Assembly (NCBI GenBank): GCA_902489185.1
Contig: CABTZC010000113.1
Span: 1-6,875, forward strand
Direction: 5' to 3'
Origin: an uncultured Brevibacterium sp.
Lineage (GTDB): Bacteria; Actinomycetota; Actinomycetes; Actinomycetales; Brevibacteriaceae
DNA length: 6,875 nucleotides
Shown: in pieces, positions 4,383-6,875 of the stretch
Position numbering within the stretch: the first letter of the stretch is position 1
How the letters are laid out: each line of letters begins with the position of its first letter
Position numbers and translations under genes: made by a program
The notes under the pieces: generated by a model
What the model was told of the DNA's origin: nothing
The model's database searches: none
The model's input: the letters and a program-made list of their open reading frames with translations, nothing else

Positions 4383-6875
4383 TTACCGGCCCAAATCTTT
4401 GTAACGGTTGACGAATGCAGTCAGTTTGTCGAGCACCCGTTCCTTGACGTCCGCTCGGCGTTCTCCCCCACCGAACCCGAACTTACTCATGCGCGGCAGG
4501 ATCCGAGTAACGTCTGTACCGATGCGAGACACTCCACCTGCTTCCAGCGCATTCTCCACGAAGCGATACGTTGCTTCGCGTTTCAGGTTCTCTTCGGCGA
4601 TGATCGCGTCGAGTTCCTCTTGGCGTCGCTTCTGGATGAACTCCAGCCACTGGTTTTCAACCGTTTGATCGGCGGTCACGGAGGCGACAAAGTCTTCAAT
4701 CAAGTCTCGCTTGTCACGCAGACTCGGACTCGAGTTCACCAGCCGCATGATGTCCGCGTGCGCTTCTTCACGATCCCGCTCATGAATCCTGGATTCTTCA
4801 ACGAGCATCAGGATGTAGTCAACATTCACTTCGACCTGTTTGATCAGCTCAACCTCAAACACCAGGTCGTCGTTAATGACTTCGAGGTCTTGCTGTTCTG
4901 TGTTTCTAAGTTCGTCCCGAATCTCCAGGTACACACTCTGTAGATCCTGCATTTCCCTAGACCCAATGAGTTCGTCTTCGGCGAACTCGTCAAAAGCAGA
5001 AAGCAGGTTTTGCAGGCGCAGAATGGAACTGAACAGCTCCACGAAACGCTTCTGGTCCTTTTCGCTCGCTGGTATTCCAGTGCCCACAGAATAAAGCGCG
5101 AAAAGCTCGTCAACGACTGTGCTGTACTTCTCAAAGTAAAACTCGTACGGCTTGAGAAGAACAATGCCCCGAGCATCCTTGTTCCCGAACAACCCCAACG
5201 CGTCGTTGGTGTTCTTCTGCAGGTCCCTAAACGACACGATATTGCCGTACGTTTTCACGCTGTTGAGGATGCGGTTGGTGCGCGAATACGCCTGGATGAG
5301 ACCGTGGTAGCGCAGGTTCTTGTCCACGAACAGCGTGTTGAGAGTGGGCGCGTCAAAACCAGTGAGGAACATGTTGACCACGATCGCCAGGTCCAGTTCA
5401 CGGTTCTTCAGACGCATCGAAAGGTCTTTATAGTAGTTCTGGAATTGGTCCCCAGCGATGCTGTAGCTCGTACCAAACATCTGGTTGTAATCATCAATGG
5501 CTTCGCTCAAGAACTCTTGACTGTCGTTGCCCAGTCTTCCGGTTTCGAAGCCCTCTTCTTCAAGGATTCCGGCCTCAGCGTCTTCGTTTGCGCCGTAGCT
5601 GAAGATGGTTGCGACCTTTAGTCGTTGTGCTTCTGGAAGCTGTGCTTGCTGCCTTTTGAAAGCTGTGTAGTAGGTTTTCGCGGCTTCTACCGAGGCGGTT
5701 GCAAGTAACGCGTTGAAACCGTTGACGCGGCGTTTTTCCGTGCGAGTCGCGTTTGAGCTGTTACGGGCGCGCGCAGCCTCTTGAACATTTGCGATGACTC
5801 TGTGTTCGAAGCTCGAGCTGGACCCCGCCGTCTGCGTGGTTCGTTTTGTGTGCTGGTTGAAGTTGTCGAGGATGTACTGGGTGATCGCTGAAATGCGGTG
5901 CGGATCCAGCAGGGCGCGCTCAGCATCAATTCCCGATACTTCTTTTGACTCGATGTCTTTCTTTGCGGAGAGCGTGTTGAGGTATGCAAGCCGGAACGGC
6001 AGCACATGCTTGTTTTCAATGGCATCGACGATCGTGTACGTGTGCAGTTTGTCGCCGAATGTTTCTTCGGTGGTGCGCAGAACGAGCTGCCCGTCACGCG
6101 AGCTGTACGAGGTTCCTGCGTTGACATCAAAAATGGGGGTACCGGTGAAACCGAAGATGTTGTACTTTTTAAACCGCTTCGTGATCGCTCGGTGCATGTC
6201 ACCAAACTGGGATCGGTGACACTCGTCGAAGATGAGCACGATGTGTTCGTTGTACACATCGTGTTTGGGGTTGGCGTTGACGAAGTTTGAGAGCTTCTGA
6301 ATTGTGGTGATGATGATGCGCGCGTTGGGGTCACCCATTTGTTCGGTGAGCACACGCGTCGAGGTGTTAGAGTTCGCAGCTCCTTTCTTGAAGCTGTCGT
6401 ATTCCTTCATGGTTTGGTAGTCCAGGTCTTTCCTGTCGACCACGAAAAGCACTTTGTGAACGCTTGGCAGACCTGTTGCCAGCTGGGCGGTTTTGAAGCT
6501 CGTGAGCGTTTTACCTGAACCGGTGGTGTGCCAAATGTAGCCGCCTGCCTTGGTCGTGCCGAGCCACCTGTTGTTGCTGGCAAGTTCGATGCGTTGCAGG
6601 GTCCGTTCTGTGGCCGCGATTTGATACGGGCGCATCACCAGGAGTGTGCCGTCTTCTCTGAGTACACAGTATTTGGTGAGGATGTTGAGTAGGGCGTGTT
6701 TGGCAAAGAAGGTTTTGGTAAATCCGCCGAGGTCGGCAATGACTTTGTTGTTGCCGTCGGTCCACCAGGATGTGAAGGCGAACGAGTTGACGTTGCGTTT
6801 GTTGCGGTCGCTGGCTTTGGGGCGTGTGGTGTTGGAGTAGTACTTGGTGAGTGTGCCGTTGGAGATGACGAACAC
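4383..6875 (-). CDS. hsdR: Type I restriction enzyme subunit R (HsdR), C-terminal 830 residues; 5' end beyond right edge
   Basis: HsdR is the ATP-driven DNA translocase and endonuclease subunit that joins HsdM and HsdS to cut DNA lacking the host methylation. Numbering from the window edge, the visible part has MRPYQIAATERTLQRI at 81-96, Walker A HTTGSGKT at 116-123 (Lys122), FVVDRKDLDYQT at 144-155, DECH box FDECHRSQF at 216-224, TGTP at 244-247, the second RecA-like lobe with NMFLTGFDAPTLNTLFVDK at 501-519 and arginine-bearing motif VI QAYSRTNR at 528-535, then a long helical C-terminal region (about 600-830) for complex assembly. All helicase motifs are intact with no frameshift. Full HsdR proteins are about 1000 aa, so roughly 190 residues containing the PD-(D/E)xK nuclease are off the edge; the opening FVISNGTLTKYYSNT is internal sequence, not a true start. 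Motif wording most resembles the EcoR124I (type IC) branch. GC is lower than in alaS, consistent with transfer. hsdM and hsdS are expected to the right. Confidence 0.95.
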   Translation of the reverse strand: MFVISNGTLTKYYSNTTRPKASDRNKRNVNSFAFTSWWTDGNNKVIADLGGFTKTFFAKHALLNILTKYCVLREDGTLLVMRPYQIAATERTLQRIELASNNRWLGTTKAGGYIWHTTGSGKTLTSFKTAQLATGLPSVHKVLFVVDRKDLDYQTMKEYDSFKKGAANSNTSTRVLTEQMGDPNARIIITTIQKLSNFVNANPKHDVYNEHIVLIFDECHRSQFGDMHRAITKRFKKYNIFGFTGTPIFDVNAGTSYSSRDGQLVLRTTEETFGDKLHTYTIVDAIENKHVLPFRLAYLNTLSAKKDIESKEVSGIDAERALLDPHRISAITQYILDNFNQHTKRTTQTAGSSSSFEHRVIANVQEAARARNSSNATRTEKRRVNGFNALLATASVEAAKTYYTAFKRQQAQLPEAQRLKVATIFSYGANEDAEAGILEEEGFETGRLGNDSQEFLSEAIDDYNQMFGTSYSIAGDQFQNYYKDLSMRLKNRELDLAIVVNMFLTGFDAPTLNTLFVDKNLRYHGLIQAYSRTNRILNSVKTYGNIVSFRDLQKNTNDALGLFGNKDARGIVLLKPYEFYFEKYSTVVDELFALYSVGTGIPASEKDQKRFVELFSSILRLQNLLSAFDEFAEDELIGSREMQDLQSVYLEIRDELRNTEQQDLEVINDDLVFEVELIKQVEVNVDYILMLVEESRIHERDREEAHADIMRLVNSSPSLRDKRDLIEDFVASVTADQTVENQWLEFIQKRRQEELDAIIAEENLKREATYRFVENALEAGGVSRIGTDVTRILPRMSKFGFGGGERRADVKERVLDKLTAFVNRYKDLGR

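Noticed and set aside
5010..5621. 203-codon plus-strand frame opposite hsdR
   Set aside because: It is antisense to the intact helicase core, without a ribosome site or recognisable domain.

Overview
The window looks like a stretch of chromosome from a moderately high-GC actinobacterium. The evidence is the minus-strand gene order alaS-ruvX-mltG, which is common in Actinobacteria, together with GTG starts, short gene overlaps and a GC-rich housekeeping block. Sampled 60-base lines of alaS are about 63-73% GC. No 16S rRNA or lineage-specific marker is present, so I do not go below the phylum.

Layout, left to right. Positions 1-3255 are a compact leftward (minus-strand) operon. alaS, alanyl-tRNA synthetase, is complete (884 aa). 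It overlaps ruvX/yqgF, a Holliday-junction-resolvase-like RNase H-fold protein, by 4 bases (GTGA). ruvX in turn overlaps by 11 bases the start of a membrane-anchored protein that fits MltG, the endolytic murein transglycosylase, which runs off the left edge. Positions 3256-3435 are a divergent regulatory region. It holds a plausible alaS promoter flanked by two CCGTG...CACGG dyads. Positions 3436-4209 (plus strand) encode a 257-aa TIM-barrel amidohydrolase of the COG3618 / 2-pyrone-4,6-dicarboxylate lactonase-like family; its substrate is unknown. Positions 4210-4382 form a convergent, locally very AT-rich gap with a hairpin and an isolated TATAAT. Positions 4383-6875 (minus strand) are the C-terminal 830 residues of HsdR, the motor and nuclease subunit of a type I restriction-modification system. 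The N-terminal nuclease region lies beyond the right edge.

How the genes fit together. The left block is housekeeping: charging of tRNA-Ala, a RuvX-type nuclease and cell-wall synthesis, probably co-transcribed from the promoter near 3334-3362. The right block is accessory. hsdR has lower GC (about 48-52% in sampled lines) than alaS and probably belongs to an hsd cluster continuing to the right. The amidohydrolase sits between the two blocks and has no visible functional link to either.

I see no new multi-gene system here. The most interesting unexplained signal is the pair of dyads in the alaS promoter region, whose arrangement recalls the autoregulatory operator described for E. coli alaS. 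The second is the composition change and AT-rich junction before hsdR.
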